Assembly (NCBI GenBank): GCA_009823395.1
Contig: CM020511.1
Coordinates: forward strand, 11,373,001 to 11,437,000
Direction of reading: 5' to 3'
Origin: Thamnaconus septentrionalis
Lineage: Eukaryota; Chordata; Actinopteri; Tetraodontiformes; Monacanthidae
DNA: 64,000 bases
The translations under genes and the position numbers were made by a program. The notes under the pieces were generated by a model. The model saw nothing but the letters and a program-made list of their open reading frames with translations. It was not told the origin of the DNA and did no database searches. Shown here in pieces: positions 37,301 to 50,296 of the stretch (its first letter is position 1; each line of letters starts with the position of its first letter).

Positions 37301-38869
37301 TAAAAATTCTTACTAACCATAAAAACAAGTTGACAGAGGAATGAGGTGCGCCAAGTAACTGCGGGCCGCACCATGTGAAACGGGAGGGCGTCAGACTCGC
37401 TGGTTTATCTCTGCTTATAGGGGCATTTAGCAGCCGGTTGCCAGTTGGGCCATTGATGGCAGGACATCGACTTAAGAATATTATTTTCCCCGTTACGAAG
37501 ACCATCCGCGTGGAGAACATAAAGAATGCTTAAAAAATAGAAAACTAATTTTCTCATTTCAGCATCAAGCAAGCAATGGTTTCCATTTGATTCGATGGAG
37601 AGAAGACGGCCTCAGTAATAGTTTTTCTAATGTGTGAGCAGGGTGTCACTGGTGATGTATTTGTTGGATGTTACTATCTATTAGGAGCCGATCCCCTTCC
37701 TTCTGGTGCTGCCTTGATCCGGGGTCAGGCTGAATCACGGCTCCTGTGTTTCCTCCCTTGTTTCTCAGGATTCGGAGCCCCGCGGTGTAAAAGGGGGGGC
37801 TAAGGAAAAACAGCCGAATGGACACCTGCCTATGATTCAAGGAAATCCACCGCAGGACGACTGGAAGGTGAGAATGAGTCACTTTCCTCTGGCCGTCCGT
37901 CCCTTCATCATTCCACCTCGCTACAGGTGGGTGCCCGGTCGGGAGCGCCCCCACTTTTTTTTTTTCCAGCTGCCCTCCAATCATTCCGACATGGCTTCAC
38001 ATCTACCGTGCGTAAAAAACAGCTCGGAGAGCAATTTGACTTTGAGTAATGGAGGGAGGTTTGAATTCCCCCTCTGAGATACTGGAACCAGTTGGGAAAC
38101 CACAACTATTTAAATGCAGGAAATCTTGATTTTATAAAATGTTAATATGATCTGCTCTGGGGACTGGCGGGCTGAAAAAGAGCCCCGCTCCTACTCGACC
38201 CCACCTCCGTCTCCTTAGTGGAGTGGAGAAAGGCAGAAAAAAAGGGGTGGAGGGGGTGGAAGTCGTGGCCAAAAGGGAGGAGGAGGAAAATAAAGAGGAG
38301 AAATAAGAGGAGTAGAAGGACAAACTATTATTTAATTCGCCATCGCACATCAGTTTCAGCCTCCACCTGGCGGGAGACAGCTCGGAACCGGCAAAAACAC
38401 CACGGCGTAAGTGATGGGGAGAGACTACAAGACAGCTTAATAGGACTTTCTCCTTCTTATTTCTTTTTGTTTCCCTTTGCCTCTCACATTCCATTTCTCA
38501 AAATCTCTCGACCTCCTTCTCCATGTGGCTGCGCCGTAATTTAAGAGGCCTGAGAAATGACGCCTGCCTTCTCTCTCTGTCCCGATCCCTCTGTGCGCCT
38601 TCTCTCCGCAGAGTTTACCAGTGAGGTAAATGACATACCTTTGGAGAAGATTTTTTTTACCCTCCGCTTCATTTTTTTTTTTTTTACTGTTTGCATATTG
38701 GTGGAAATGCTTCCACTCTCCTTCTGGAAGTTTTCTAGTCTCCATATTAAGACGTATTAATTGCAACGCAGTTTTAAGGGAAAGCAAAACATTGAAATCA
38801 TTGTCGAAACGTGGGTTCACAGTGATTGACTGATGACCAGGACGGGGACCTGGAGAAACCAAAGCAAAG

Positions 38870-38870
<1 letters not shown>

Positions 38871-38958
<88 letters not shown>
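38871..38958. repeat. (CA)n microsatellite, 44 units
   Basis: An uninterrupted CA repeat of about 88 bp, the longest pure one in the window. Confidence 0.97.
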
Positions 38959-38960
<2 letters not shown>

Positions 38961-39750
38961 GTAACGTGATGTGAGTGTTTGGACAAAAATATGAGGTAAT
39001 AAGCAGGACTGTGTAACATATCAGTAAATGGATCCAATGTCTTATAATTACGGCAATCATTGCTTACACAAAGCCCGCGATACGTGATACTGTTTTCAGC
39101 AGTGTTGACAAAATGCATCAGACTGACTTTCAACAATGGATTTAAAACAGTTTAACATATACACTTTGAAGGTAATGTTTTCCGTTAATGTTACCAACGG
39201 AACCCTGGTAATGTGCCTATGACACGGCCATCCAAGTCGTGCCGTTCCAGGCCTATTTGCTGCAAGGTCTGGCTCGGGCCTTCACGCCGGTACAGAGACA
39301 CAAGCAGCGGAACCAGACGGCTCCGTGTCGACTGCTAACGTGCGGATGGCCGCCACCGTTATCAGCAGGTGCCACGGAAGTCGAAGTTAAACGTCGCTGT
39401 TACGACCCGGACCCAGACCCAGACGTAAAGTGATTTTGCACATATGTGGGGACGACGTTCTTGGCTGTCGATAGCAAAGGAGCAAAATGAAATCTAAATC
39501 TTTTGTAGTTTCTCTCTGCAGATTTCACTGTGTATCACCCGAGCACAAAGTGGTTGCAGTAATTGTCGGGCGCTCTGGACATCCTCCTTTCATCGCGCCC
39601 CCTGAGGAAGTCTCATCACCTGATTCCTTTTAACAGACATGTCAGGGGAGACAATACCGTGCCAGATGACGAGCTGTGGAAGAAGAAGAAGAAGAAGGAG
39701 ATGTGGAAACCACATGTGCATCAACCACTGGATTCATGCTTGATGTTAGA

Positions 39751-39767
39751 CACACACACACACACAC
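39751..39767. repeat. (CA)n microsatellite, short
   Basis: About 8 CA units. Confidence 0.85.
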
Positions 39768-41497
39768 TCGCAAAAATGCATCCATATTTATGCGCTGGCT
39801 TTGATAGATACACAGATGCAGGAATAAATTGAAGAACAATCCACTGCAATTTAACATTGATGATGTAACTGTGTTTGACATGCTGTGAACACTCGCCATG
39901 GACATCGGTCACCTTTTTTTTTTTTGGTAGTTTACACATTTTTAATGCCAAAAAAAGTTTACAATGTTGTTGTCCCTATCAGACCAATATTGGCAGATAG
40001 TTGTGCTGATTTTCAAGCCGTATCCTAATGCATAATCATCCTACCCGACACTCCCTTCCAAGTCTTTCCCCTATTGCACGTCTGTCTTCATGTCAACATC
40101 CCATGACCCACTGCTGCTGCCAACTACTGCTTCTTTTTCCTGACACCGCGGCTCGCTGTAGTCACTCCAATAACGCAAAATGCGGCCAGTTGGCTTACGT
40201 CTATAATTCTTTGAGAATTCTTATTATAAACTTAGCAGCTGTGGTTCCTCGTGGGAGAAGCAGATAGCCGCAGCCCTTTCAAATCCCTCGTCTCCCGTGA
40301 ACTTCCAAAAGCCAGAAGAAAACATCTGTACATGACTGTGGGAGTCCAGGAAAGAATTTCATAGATAAAAGGGGGATAGGAAGAGATAGAAATCCAAACA
40401 GAAAAAAAAGGAGAGGCAATGTAAGGCTCATGATGTTTGATTTACATTTCCATGCATTTCCAGCAAAGAAATGAGGTAGTGATAAAATAAAACACCGCAC
40501 TGACATTTATTTCACAATTATGTAATGACATAATTCTGAATAGACACTGTTCTGCAATATGCCTGCGCCAAGGTAAAGAAAAATAAAACAACTGGCTCCG
40601 TGAATGACCGGAGGGAATGGAAATTCACACACTTAATATGTTTTATATTAGTATGTCATTAGTAGATTAGTATGTTTTATGAATTGTGGGTTCCATTCGG
40701 TAGAATTACATTCAGAGAATAATAAGAGATTTAACAAAACAAAGAGTAGCGTATTTAGCTAAACCGGCAGGATACCAGGCAGCTTAGCATATTGTATTAA
40801 TAGACATCTTAGCCCCCAATTACCAAGAATACAGCCAGTATCTGTCATCGCGACAGTTTAAGGTGACTTTTACAGCATGGGAACGCAGCCTGAGAGAAGG
40901 ATATGCTGGAGAGGAAGGTTGGGGGTAAGGAGGCGGAGGGTGTGAGTGATGTGAGGAGGCGTGGGATGCTCCGTCCCCCGCCGAGCGCCTGCACGCTCGG
41001 TAGCTGCTACAAGCTGCCAAATTACAAAGTGCATGAAGACAGCACCTGGTTATTCGCAACCAGAGTGGAGAAGATGCCTTTCACAGATGTGAAGATCATG
41101 TATTACACGTTTGGAAAGACAGCAGGGGTCTCCGTCATTCAAAAAAACACAAAGGACGTGTGTTCTCATGACTCATGCCGTTGGAACTGAAATGGCACGC
41201 GGGCCAATTCTCAGACCCTCGCTTTATTTCCCCGTGTTCGCAGGTGAAGTTAAACAGGGAACCGTGAAAGTGTCTGGACTGGTCTCAGCTCACGCCTCGT
41301 TCGCCCTCTGGGCGCTGGCAGACGTCCAGCAAACCGCAACACAACACAGTGGGATGAAACGCGTTGTGCCGAGGTCTGCTGGACCTCTTGGTATCCTGTG
41401 CTAATGTGTTGGTCACCTCATGTTTTTCACATTTAGAGTGGGAACTACTAGAGTAACAACAGGGGTAGAGCAGTCTGTTTGTAATGTGTTTACTGCT

Positions 41498-42018
41498 GAA
41501 GAGGATTAGGGCAACAAGAAGAGAAAGAAATCATCACAGGAAGGTAAGTCTCCATTTCAAGATTAAAGTCAAAATTTTGTGACTAGTTAAAGTTTCAAGA
41601 TTAAAGTCGAAATTTCAAGATTACAAAGTTTTGATTTTGTGAATAGTCGAAATTTTGACTTTGATCTTGAAATTTTGACTTTGAAGTTAACTGGTCACGT
41701 GACCCTGTACGTCAAGTCTGTGACGTGTAAATGCCAACGCAAAATTCCATGACCCTTTCGCGATCTGAAAAACCACCTCATGTGAGTGTCAAAACCTTTT
41801 AGTCATATTTGAGAGGTTTTTTGAAGTTCAGGTGTTTCCATTACCTGTTTTTTATTGCGATATTTAGGTTTTGCGCAATGCTAGGGGTAGTGGAAACGCA
41901 GCTATTGACATCCACCTAGAAATTTAAAATTTATTCACAACATTTCTAATTTTATCTCAAAATTTCGACTTTAGTCTCAAAATAGAAACAAAAAAAATCG
42001 TGGCCCTAATCCTCTTCC
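41498..42018. mobile_element. composite TIR element with AAAGTCGAAATTT arrays
   Basis: The ends are inverted copies of GAAGAGGATTAGGGC (41498-41512) and GCCCTAATCCTCTTC (42003-42017). Inside each end are diverged AAAGTCGAAATTTTGTGA-like words in convergent orientation, so the single strand could fold into a long hairpin. The centre (about 41790-41912) holds another repeat, also found at 58070-58300 in the opposite orientation. No protein is encoded and no clear target-site duplication is visible. Confidence 0.65.
41790..41912 (+). repeat. GGTGTTTCCATTACC repeat, copy A
   Basis: Contains GGTGTTTCCATTACCTG, TTTATTGCGATATTTAGG and GTGGAAACGCAGCT. Its reverse complement matches the sequence around the retroelement at 58070-58300. 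It sits in the middle of the TIR element. Confidence 0.6.
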
Positions 42019-42092
42019 ATAGTTTACCACTACGGAGGTGGTAGGCACATTTAAAAAAGATTTCAACTCAAGACTTGGGTGTGACGCCATAC

Positions 42093-42277
42093 CTGCAGCA
42101 CGTCGCCCAGGTCCGCAGTGCTGATCTCGGGGTCCTCCGTGGTGTTGAAGGGGACGGGGGTTATCCGGACGAATGTAAGGACGCGCGGTTCAGGGTACCT
42201 CCACAGCATCAGGCCCGGGCTGTCGTCCGTCTCGCTGTAGAACACCACCTCGTAGGGCCCTGGCAGTTTCTGGGAAG
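42093..42277 (-). CDS. vps13b: vps13b window exon 7
   Basis: This 185-nt exon follows a phase-1 intron (acceptor cttgcag before CTTCCCAG) and ends in phase 0 (GTGCTGCAG then gtatgg). The peptide includes KLPGPYEVVFYSETDDSPG, LMLWRYPEPRVLTFVRITPV, PFNTTEDPEISTADLGDVLQ, almost unchanged from other vertebrates. It is among the best-conserved parts of the window and fixes the identification of the gene. Confidence 0.96.
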
Positions 42278-44405
42278 CTGCAAGGGAAGATTTAACGGCA
42301 AAATCTAAATACCTCTGCTTGAATTTGTCAGTGATTAAAATGTGATGTCGAGCTTTACAGGAAGACATAAAGCAGGGAGGATTTTTTTTTTCAAAAAAAA
42401 AAAAAAAAAGAGATGCTTGGAGAGCAGTTAAAAGGAAGCACAGAAAGGACGAGAACTTGCCAGAAGAGATAAAAGATGATGTGGCAGTGGAGCACAGGCT
42501 CAAGAGGAAGGCCTGCGTGGAATTTATGTTTCAAGATACAGCGGGTTGTAGTTTATTGCGAAATACTGTTTTGGTGTCATCAAACCGACAACTGTTCAGA
42601 ACAAAGGCTTAACTGGTCAGCTTCAACATTTTCAGATGGTTGAGGCATGAAGACGAACCGAGACAATGGATAAAAAATATGAAATATGATTGTTTTTTTC
42701 TTTCCGGAAGATAAAATTCGCTTTGTGGCAAAAAAAAAAAAAAAAAAAAGTTGACCCGCTCACTTATTTTGAGCTGCAATGCCATTACAGTTGTTTCCAC
42801 CATCCGAACTCTCCAAAACAGTATCTCCTCAATAAGCGCGGCAGATATTTCCATGCTCGCGCAACGTTTATATGTGTAGAAGCCGTATATAAACAAAGCG
42901 TCCGAGTAAACATTTTTGCTATTGAGTAAACAAGCTCTGATTGAACCGTGCCAAGCACCTGCAAAAACTGAGTGGTGTTTGACTTGAGTCGTGGCTGCTG
43001 TTTGGGATTCAAGTCCTTTGGAAAAATGTTTATTTGAAAAAAACAGTCAAGCAGAGAACTGGTGCTTTGTTTGGGCCCCGCGAGGTTCAAACGCTGAGAA
43101 TCAAACAGTGGGAAAACACATTTCAAGAGGCTGTGAAATCTAATTTTTTCCCCCCTTTTATGTGAAGCAGTAAGCTGTCCACATGTAGGTGGACAATGTG
43201 TTTTTTTCCTCCCTCTTTTTTTCCATAAGTGTGGATGAAAGGAAAAAAATAATCGTCCTCTATGATTCGAGTTGGCTGGAGCCAGCGACGGACGACGACA
43301 GTTCCCTTTTTCTGGCTCCCATCTTTTCACCTCCCTCTCTGCCCATCTATCCCATCCCTGTGTCAGGTCCAGGGGCCACTGGCTGCTCGCGGTACTCCAG
43401 GGCCATGTTCCTCCGGCTGCTGACAACATGTTGCTGACAGATTGTGCTCTCTGTTCTAGTTCACTACTGTACATTCTCCTGCCTCGGCCAGCATATTAAA
43501 CGCATCAAAGACCGGTGGAACAGTGCAACAAACAAAGGCTCAACCACAGCTGACAGAGTGGACGGCTGGTCTCAGGCCAGGGGGGGAAGTTTGATCCTTT
43601 GTGTATAATGTTGCCGCGTATGTGAACGCCTATGTGTATGAGCGCGCACATAAAGGACGGTTTTGCACGCGGAGCTCAAAAGACGGGGGAATAAACAGCA
43701 TGTTACTCAGAGTGGAACCAGGCAGACATTTCAGATGAAACTTCTTTCCATGGTGGTGCTTTGATGTGTTTGATTTAAGGAGATGTGGATCCTAAGTGAC
43801 GTCTTACTTTAGCGCAGAGGTTCTATTTTAGGCCTTTCACACTCAGCTGTATGAGTTTATGAATGATTGATTGCCCTTTTTCATTCTATGGATCAGGGGA
43901 GAAAGACTTTGCCAGGATATATGCCAGTAAGTTTATGGTCATCAGTTTTTTTTTTCGAGTATGTTGTCGAGAAGTCTCTCCAAAATTCCCATAATTTGGC
44001 CTGTCAATGGGAAACCCAGCTGAACATATTTTGAGGTTCTGCTCAAAGAGAGAGAAAAAAGCGATGATCTCACTTGACATAAATTGAGAAACAAGTGAAG
44101 TTCTCAGATCTAAAGATACATTATACAGTAATATGAAACACTCCTGTATTAAAATGTTTATATTCTCTACTGGCTCAGGACATTATTTCTTATGTTCCAC
44201 TACGGTTAAAAACCAGAAAATGATGAAAAAGTTGACAAAGGACTTTCAATGAGAACAGAGTAGATTTACAGCAATTTCAAACATCACCACTCCTGTGAAC
44301 ATGTATTACTCTGCAATTAGCAGAAAAATCTCCTGCACTCTTTAATGCGGCACAACTACATGCTGTTACAATTGGAATGTGATGCTGACTGATGGGAAGG
44401 TTCAC
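42278..44405 (-). other. vps13b: vps13b intron 6-7
   Basis: A 2.1-kb intron with A runs at 42396-42409 and 42730-42750 and T-rich tracts. A 229-codon minus-strand frame (42785-43474) has no recognisable domain. No gene or transposon ends are seen. Confidence 0.78.
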
Positions 44406-44625
44406 CTGTGTCCTGCAGGTACTGAAAGTGTCCCGTTCGCAGGTCGTCAGAGCTGTGCTCTGTTTTCGGGGATGGCGAGGGCGACGAGGATGGAGGCGGT
44501 TGGGTGTCGCAGGCTTTTCCTTTGGAACAGCTTCCAGCCGAGTCCCTTTGCGGGGTGTTTAGGTACGTCTGCAGGTGCTCCTCCACCAGGTTCAAGCAGG
44601 TCAGATGTTCCTGGCCCCAGAAGAC
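44406..44625 (-). CDS. vps13b: vps13b window exon 6
   Basis: This 220-nt exon starts in phase 0 (acceptor tcttcag before GTCTTCTGG) and ends in phase 1 (GACACAG then gtgaacc). It codes for VFWGQEHLTCLNLVEEHLQT, a Ser/Pro-rich linker (PPPSSSPSPSPK) and the conserved SSDDLRTGHFQYLQD. VFWGQEHL and SSDDLRTG-FQY are recognisable VPS13B segments. The linker between them is expected to vary between species. Confidence 0.94.
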
Positions 44626-46262
44626 CTGAAGAGGAGCACAACAGGTGGAGATTCAGTGTCAGGATTTAGAGTGAAACATTACTTCACGGAGGAATAGATG
44701 GCACGAAAGACAGCCCAGCTGATGTGAAAACACCTATGTTAACAATTATTCACTGTTCTTTTATTTCCAACACAGGAAAAGAAGCAATCAGGGTTACCGG
44801 CGTCATTGCCACTTCATCCTTTCTAACATTACACAACACAATTTACATCCGCCTTACTTAGCCATGGCATTCCCCTTCCCATGCTTCATCAAAGAAGAAC
44901 TGGCTGGGGTTTGGACTCAGGACCCGGAATCTCTGAGTCAAAAGCACTTCACACATGGAGCTGCCTGCCGGCTTACCCACCACTCTCTGGTTTGCAAAGG
45001 GTGGGATATGACTAAACTCTAAAAACAGGAAAATTCGGGGGATTTTTTTCCCAGCTTTTTTGGAAAGAGGCACGAGAAAGGGAATAGGAAGGAATTCTGG
45101 TGGTTTTAGTAGAGCACTTGATTAAAACACCGCAAATGCCAATATTTACTAAGGGAAATGTACGGTTACGTATTAAGTGTTGAGCTGCGAGTCATGTTTC
45201 TATTAATGGGCACGAAATAAAAAGCACTGGGGGGAACCTTTGAAAAATGGGGAAGCATCAGGGGTTCCCCACGAAGGAGTAATGTGGAACAAAACATTAG
45301 TAATAACGCAGTTACTTCATCAAATTTATAGGGGACTTTCAAATTCCATGTTATGTAACTTATCACAGGAAAAAAAGGCCCAGAGACGACCTCAACATCC
45401 TATAAATAGCCGGACGATACCCGGAGGCTTGAACAATTACATGACTGAACTCTGAGGGAAACTGTTGACTCATCATTCAACAATTTGTTTTAATATCTAA
45501 GACAGTGACTGACAGTCACTGTGACCTAAGGTCCAGGTCAAGAGTGTTTTCACAGCAATGATGCTGTTGCTCTGGTCTCATTCAGTGGGTGAGTTGGTGG
45601 AATTGGTCATATATCAGAAGGTTTTTGTGGGCAAAAAAAAAAAGTACAAATTGTTCCCTTCCAAGATGTGTATTGTGATTCAAAACAGGCAACCAGAATT
45701 TGCATCTCCTTATAATTTTGACAGTTATTTGGGTCACACCAAGCAAGACTAATTAAACAGATGAAACCTTGAGAACAATGTTTTGCTTCACGTCGTGTGG
45801 AGAAGACGAACGAAAGTGGCAGGAGCACATATGGAGCGCACTAGCAATAACGCTAATGCAATCATAATAATAACAGCCAGCGCTGCAGGCTGTAGGGGGT
45901 CGGTAACTCCAACAATGTCTAACGCTCGCTGCACTTGGCTCAAGGTCGGATTGTATTCGCTACCACAAGCTCACCACACCAGCGTTGGCCTGCTAGCGGA
46001 GTGAGAGCATCCGAGTGCGATGATTTCTGTCGTCACACCAACACAAATGAGCCCAAATAACAAGTAAAAGTGCACAAGGGGCTGTTTTAACTGGAGCAAA
46101 CAGCACTGTTGTGAAAGTGCCCTCATTGTTCTTTTTGCATGGCAATCAAGGTCAATCAAATGCGGAGGTGTTGATCAGAGCGTGAACTCTGGAAAGGGCC
46201 GCGGCGCTCGGTGATAAATCTTGGAATCGGGAATACTGAATTAATGCCACTGGTATGCAAAC
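44626..46262 (-). other. vps13b: vps13b intron 5-6
   Basis: A 1.6-kb intron of largely unique, AT-rich sequence. I see no repeats of note, no transposon ends and no gene. Confidence 0.75.
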
Positions 46263-46465
46263 CTGGAGCAGGCCTCCCTTCAGGTCCAGAAGCAGCTTAG
46301 GGGAGCCGGGCTTGGGTCCAGGGCTGCCGCTGTGCCGACACCACTGAGCCTCCAGGGACGTGCTGCAGGAGAACGGCCCCAACAGAAGGCGGCTTCGCTC
46401 CTTCAGCCCCGTCCTCACCAGCAAGTCTTGCAGCTCCAGTCGAACGGAAGCAGCCTGAATGGGAT
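46263..46465 (-). CDS. vps13b: vps13b window exon 5
   Basis: This 203-nt exon begins after a phase-1 intron (acceptor tccccag before ATCCCATTC) and ends in phase 0 (CTGCTCCAG then gtttgc). The first codon is completed from exon 4, giving RKEDPIQAASVRLELQDLL. Then come GLKERSRLLLGPFSCSTSLE, AQWCRHSGSPGPKPGSPKLL and LDLKGGLLQ. The LKERSR-LLGPF and W-C-HSG-PGP patterns are shared with VPS13B of other vertebrates. The donor gtttgc is a weaker match to consensus than its neighbours. Confidence 0.94.
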
Positions 46466-47034
46466 CTGGGGAAGACAAAGGCAATGTATGTGAGATTAAA
46501 CAGACAGCACAGTCACAGATTATTTATTTAAAAGACACAAGTGGCCGTGTCTTGTTCCTAAAGTAGCGGATTTCCAATTAAACACTGATCATTTTTTGGT
46601 CTCAAACCTACAATACGACAAAACTAACCCATTTAAAAACAGCAATGCCAATTCCATTGAAGTGCAGAGATCAGCTGTTCTTATGCTGGCTTGGTGAACA
46701 CATTTTCACCGAACTGAGAAGTTCATGCACGGAAATCCTGATCTGATCTTCTAAAGCCTGGAGAGGTGAGGCTTTGCTAAACATCATCAAAAACGAGCAC
46801 CGCTGGGCGGAAAGATTCTTTTAACATGGCCTCGAAATACTCACTTGAGTCTTCCTGGCAGCAGGTTTTAGCAATGAACACCAAAAAGTGTGTGTTTGGA
46901 ATATCGACCCAATTTGAATTGAAAGAACCAGAGAAAATCTAAAAGCTTGGAGGACAACATTGATATGCAACCTGTCCTGTTGCAAACTGTGTCCACAAAC
47001 AGATTCTCTCTGTTCAAAATCTGGCATGATGACT

Positions 47035-47303
47035 AAATGGACTGGTAAATGGACTGCGCTTACAGTATATAGCGCTTTCCGGGATTCCCAAAGCGCTTTA
47101 CAATGGCCTCTCATTCACCCACTCACTCATACACCAATGGGTGGCTGCTGCCATGCAAGGCGCTGCCAGCCCTATTGGGAGCAATTTAGGGTTAAGTGTC
47201 TTGCCCAAGGACATAACGACCGACTGGGATAGAGCGGGATTTGAACCGCCAACCTTTCGGCCAATGGACAACCCGCTCTACTTTCTGAGCCACCGTCGTC
47301 CCC
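47035..47303 (-). mobile_element. tRNA-derived SINE, near full length
   Basis: On the minus strand the element begins ggggacgacggtggctcag. This is a tRNA-like head with an A-box-like GTGGCTCAGAAAG and a good RNA polymerase III B box GGTTCAAATCC (plus strand 47237-47247). The body continues GTCCTTGGGCAAGACACTTA, GCCACCCATTGGTGTATGAG and AAGCGCTTTGGG, and the tail is GCGCAGTCCATTTACCAGT. The 7-bp flanks actaaat (47032-47038 and 47306-47312) look like a target-site duplication overlapping the tail. The truncated copy at 21637 is the same family. Confidence 0.87.
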
Positions 47304-47497
47304 TAACTAAATAGTCCAGAAGAAATAACTTTCTTTTGAAAGAAAGGTCTTTATACTGAAACAGAGGAGATGCAAGGGGAGTGCGGTGATGAATGGGAAA
47401 ACAAGTAGATATGGACATGAAGGGAGAGAAGAGCGTGCGAGAGCGAACCGGAGGGTTGCGAGAGAGGCGGTGAGTTATGATATGATATAAATGTGAG

Positions 47498-47505
47498 ACA
47501 CACGC

Positions 47506-47568
<63 letters not shown>
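47498..47568. repeat. (CA)n microsatellite
   Basis: About 35 CA units with one or two CG interruptions at the left end. Confidence 0.97.
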
Positions 47569-47569
<1 letters not shown>

Positions 47570-48917
47570 TCTCTCTTTCTCTTGCACACACACAGACACG
47601 CTACCATGCATTTCCAAGTCTGGAGGATGGCCTGAGGAACAGCATGTTCAGCAATGGAGGGCAGAGGTGGGGACCTGTATTAAAGAGTACTTAAGCCACT
47701 ATTTCACTCATTAATTTTGGGCACAGCATAATGGGATGACTCACGTGTCTGAAGAAAGACGTTGTTGACTCATGTTGGCAGTTTACCTGCAGATGCATTC
47801 TGCTGTTGCGGCACCGAGAGAGCTGTTAGAGATTACCGAACGAACTGCGGGACATCGGGTTTATTTTCATGGCTATGATTTATGAGACAGTGCGAGGAAA
47901 CTCCCAAACTGGCTTGTTAAGGGAAGAATCTTTTAAACACGAAGGGAGCAGTCGCACATGTGAACACACACCTAAGTTGAAGAAAAATGGGGAAATAAAA
48001 AGCAAAAAGCCAAATACCTGCTAACGTGCTCATGTTAAAGTTCAACGCGTCATTTACGGCCAAAGTGACTCCAGTAGCAGCCAGAACTCTTTAGTAATCA
48101 CCCCGAATGGGAGGGGTTCTTCAATAAGAGGGGAATCCCTCTTTCTCCTTCGCTGGAACTCCATTCTCCCAGTCAGACGCACACGCACTTAATATCTGCT
48201 TTTGCCCCGCGTGGCCACATTGCAGCTATTTGAGCTTCCCTCCAGAGATGTGTCAGTCAGTCAGGCCAAAGACATTACAGCGTGAGCTCTGACGTTCCGA
48301 GAGAAGCACGAAGGACTCGAGGGGGGAACCTCAGGGAAGAACGTGGCGGAGCATCAGAGGCTGCGTGTCTGTCTGTGTAATGTTTTAACATGCTTATCAG
48401 CACATAGCAATACAAAACGAGCCGTCTTTGTGTCGTGCATTTAGTTTTTTTGTCCTGTCACGAATGACACAAAGACGCAATGAAACGCAAGCAGCGTAAC
48501 TCTCACAGTCTGACGGACACTTTGATTCAAAGCAGTAAAACTGCAGTTGACTGCAAGTTATAAATGTACATCGTGTTTGTTCTTGATCAGTTTTACAAGA
48601 GCGAATGGGATTTCTTTCACGCATTCTGTACCACCAGTTGGTTTCGCAGTACAGAGGCAGAGAAGGCGAGCTTGAAATGTGTTTCAGACTTTTGCTGTGA
48701 CACTCGCTTCATCTACAAAGCTCCAATTTTATGGTGTGTTGTGTTTGGGCGGAGGATGAGATGGAATATTTTTTTACAAGAGAAAAATATAACAATCATT
48801 CTTGACAGCAAACAAACGTAAACAAACAAAAGCAAACCTAATTCTCATGCGTGTCATTCAATGGAAACACCTGCAAATCGCAATTGTGCTTTGTCGAAAT
48901 TTTAGAAATATCGCTTT

Positions 48918-48936
48918 TTATATATATATATATATA
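48918..48936. repeat. (TA)n microsatellite
   Basis: About 9 TA units. It follows TTGTCGAAATTTTAGAAATA and CAATGGAAACACCTGCAAAT, which resemble the GGTGTTTCCATTACC repeat family of 41790 and 58070. Confidence 0.8.
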
Positions 48937-50171
48937 GAAGCTATGTCATCAGTATTGGACACATGGTGTGCTTGAATGAAACAGATATAAGGATAATGAC
49001 AGTGGTATAGCATTAAAAATGAACATAACTAAATTCCTTTAGATAAATCTTTTATGCTGCCTTAACATGTCCTTAGGAATGATAGGCTGAGACATTTCCA
49101 GCCGTTAACCTTTGAACAAATTCATTTCTTTAAGGTTAAAAAAAGACCTGGTGGCATTTTTTACTTTATGTAATGATGGCAACAAAGAAATAGGATTGGA
49201 TATCTTTTAATTGATGGAAGAACATTCGACTTAAACGACTCTTGCAGGGCTGCCGTCGTCTTGCCTGAAATTCCTGCAGCCATATGGGCCAACAGATATC
49301 TCCCAGGAAAGTTTCTTCCCCCCCAAAGTCTTTTGATATATATCTATTAATAATGCATTGAAAGCTATTTATGAGTTGGTTTAACTTTCATTTCCAAACA
49401 TAAATCTTTTATTCAAATTTATGCCTCGCTTAGCTCCACGGCTCCTCGACTGGTTGCAGGAGAAATAATACGATAAACAGAACGAGTGGCCGCCTTGCAG
49501 CACAGTAAACAATCCGACATGGTAGTAACTCACGGGGTGAGCGGGAAAGAAAAATAAAATGAGGGGGGAAGAGAGGAGGGAGTAGCTTTCAATTTGTTCT
49601 GCGAAAAGTGGTTTTCTTTTACAAGTTAGCTGTGGTAAATCAGCATGGAGAAACGGGGGTCTGACAGAAAGAAAAGCTCTTCCCATGTGTATATTGTTAT
49701 ATGCATGGGAAGAAACTAGCAGCGCAGCCTGTCAATACAGATGTGTGTCTGTGTTTTGGGAAAACCAAGGCGCACTACGGGGGCAGTGCGATCGGGGAGG
49801 GTCTTGTTTTTGCGAACCTCGTGACACATGTTCTCTCTCTCCGCCTTGCCCACCGCCCTCCAATTTCTTTTTTTTTTTTTTTTTGTTCACTGAACTACAA
49901 ATGCCCTCCTACCTTGGGGAGTGGTGACGCAGGGAGGAATGCGGGGCTACCACTTGCTTTTCATTAACACAGGATCTGGTAACACACCTCACTGTCAACC
50001 TAATCCCCTCTCTCTCCATCTTGTCCCCTGGCAGGGGGGGTGTTGGGATGTGGGGGGGCAGGGTGGGGTGGCGTAGACCAGGTACAGAGGCCCAGATGTT
50101 CGGCGAAGGGGGATGACAGGGTCTTCACCCCGCTGCTGCAGCTCTGGATGAGGGGCTGATGAAGACAGGGT

Positions 50172-50173
<2 letters not shown>

Positions 50174-50214
<41 letters not shown>
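50174..50214. repeat. (GT)n microsatellite
   Basis: About 20 GT units in intron 4-5. Confidence 0.96.
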
Positions 50215-50217
<3 letters not shown>

Positions 50218-50296
50218 GGAGGGGTTTGCAGTGGCATTCGGTGGGAAGACCCCCGTCAGCGCGCTTACACACGTCTCCCTGCACTGTTACATGCTA

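Larger units (their letters stand above)
34385..42092 (-). other. vps13b: vps13b intron 7-8
   Basis: A 7.7-kb intron. It holds a long CA repeat (38871-38958), a GAA repeat (39667-39682), a short CA repeat (39751-39767) and a terminal-inverted-repeat element (41498-42018) just before exon 7. Stretches such as 34880-35020 and 36880-37060 are unique and rich in TAAT words; their role is unknown. No gene is seen. Confidence 0.78.

Noticed and set aside
34385..42092. Possible intronic microRNA (human VPS13B hosts MIR599 and MIR875)
   Set aside because: I scanned by eye for the mature sequences known in mammals and saw no convincing match or hairpin in any intron; a structure-based search would be needed to exclude them.
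42785..43474. 229-codon open frame on the minus strand
   Set aside because: Purely intronic, Lys/Arg/Ser-rich without any motif, and no splice signals that would join it to vps13b.
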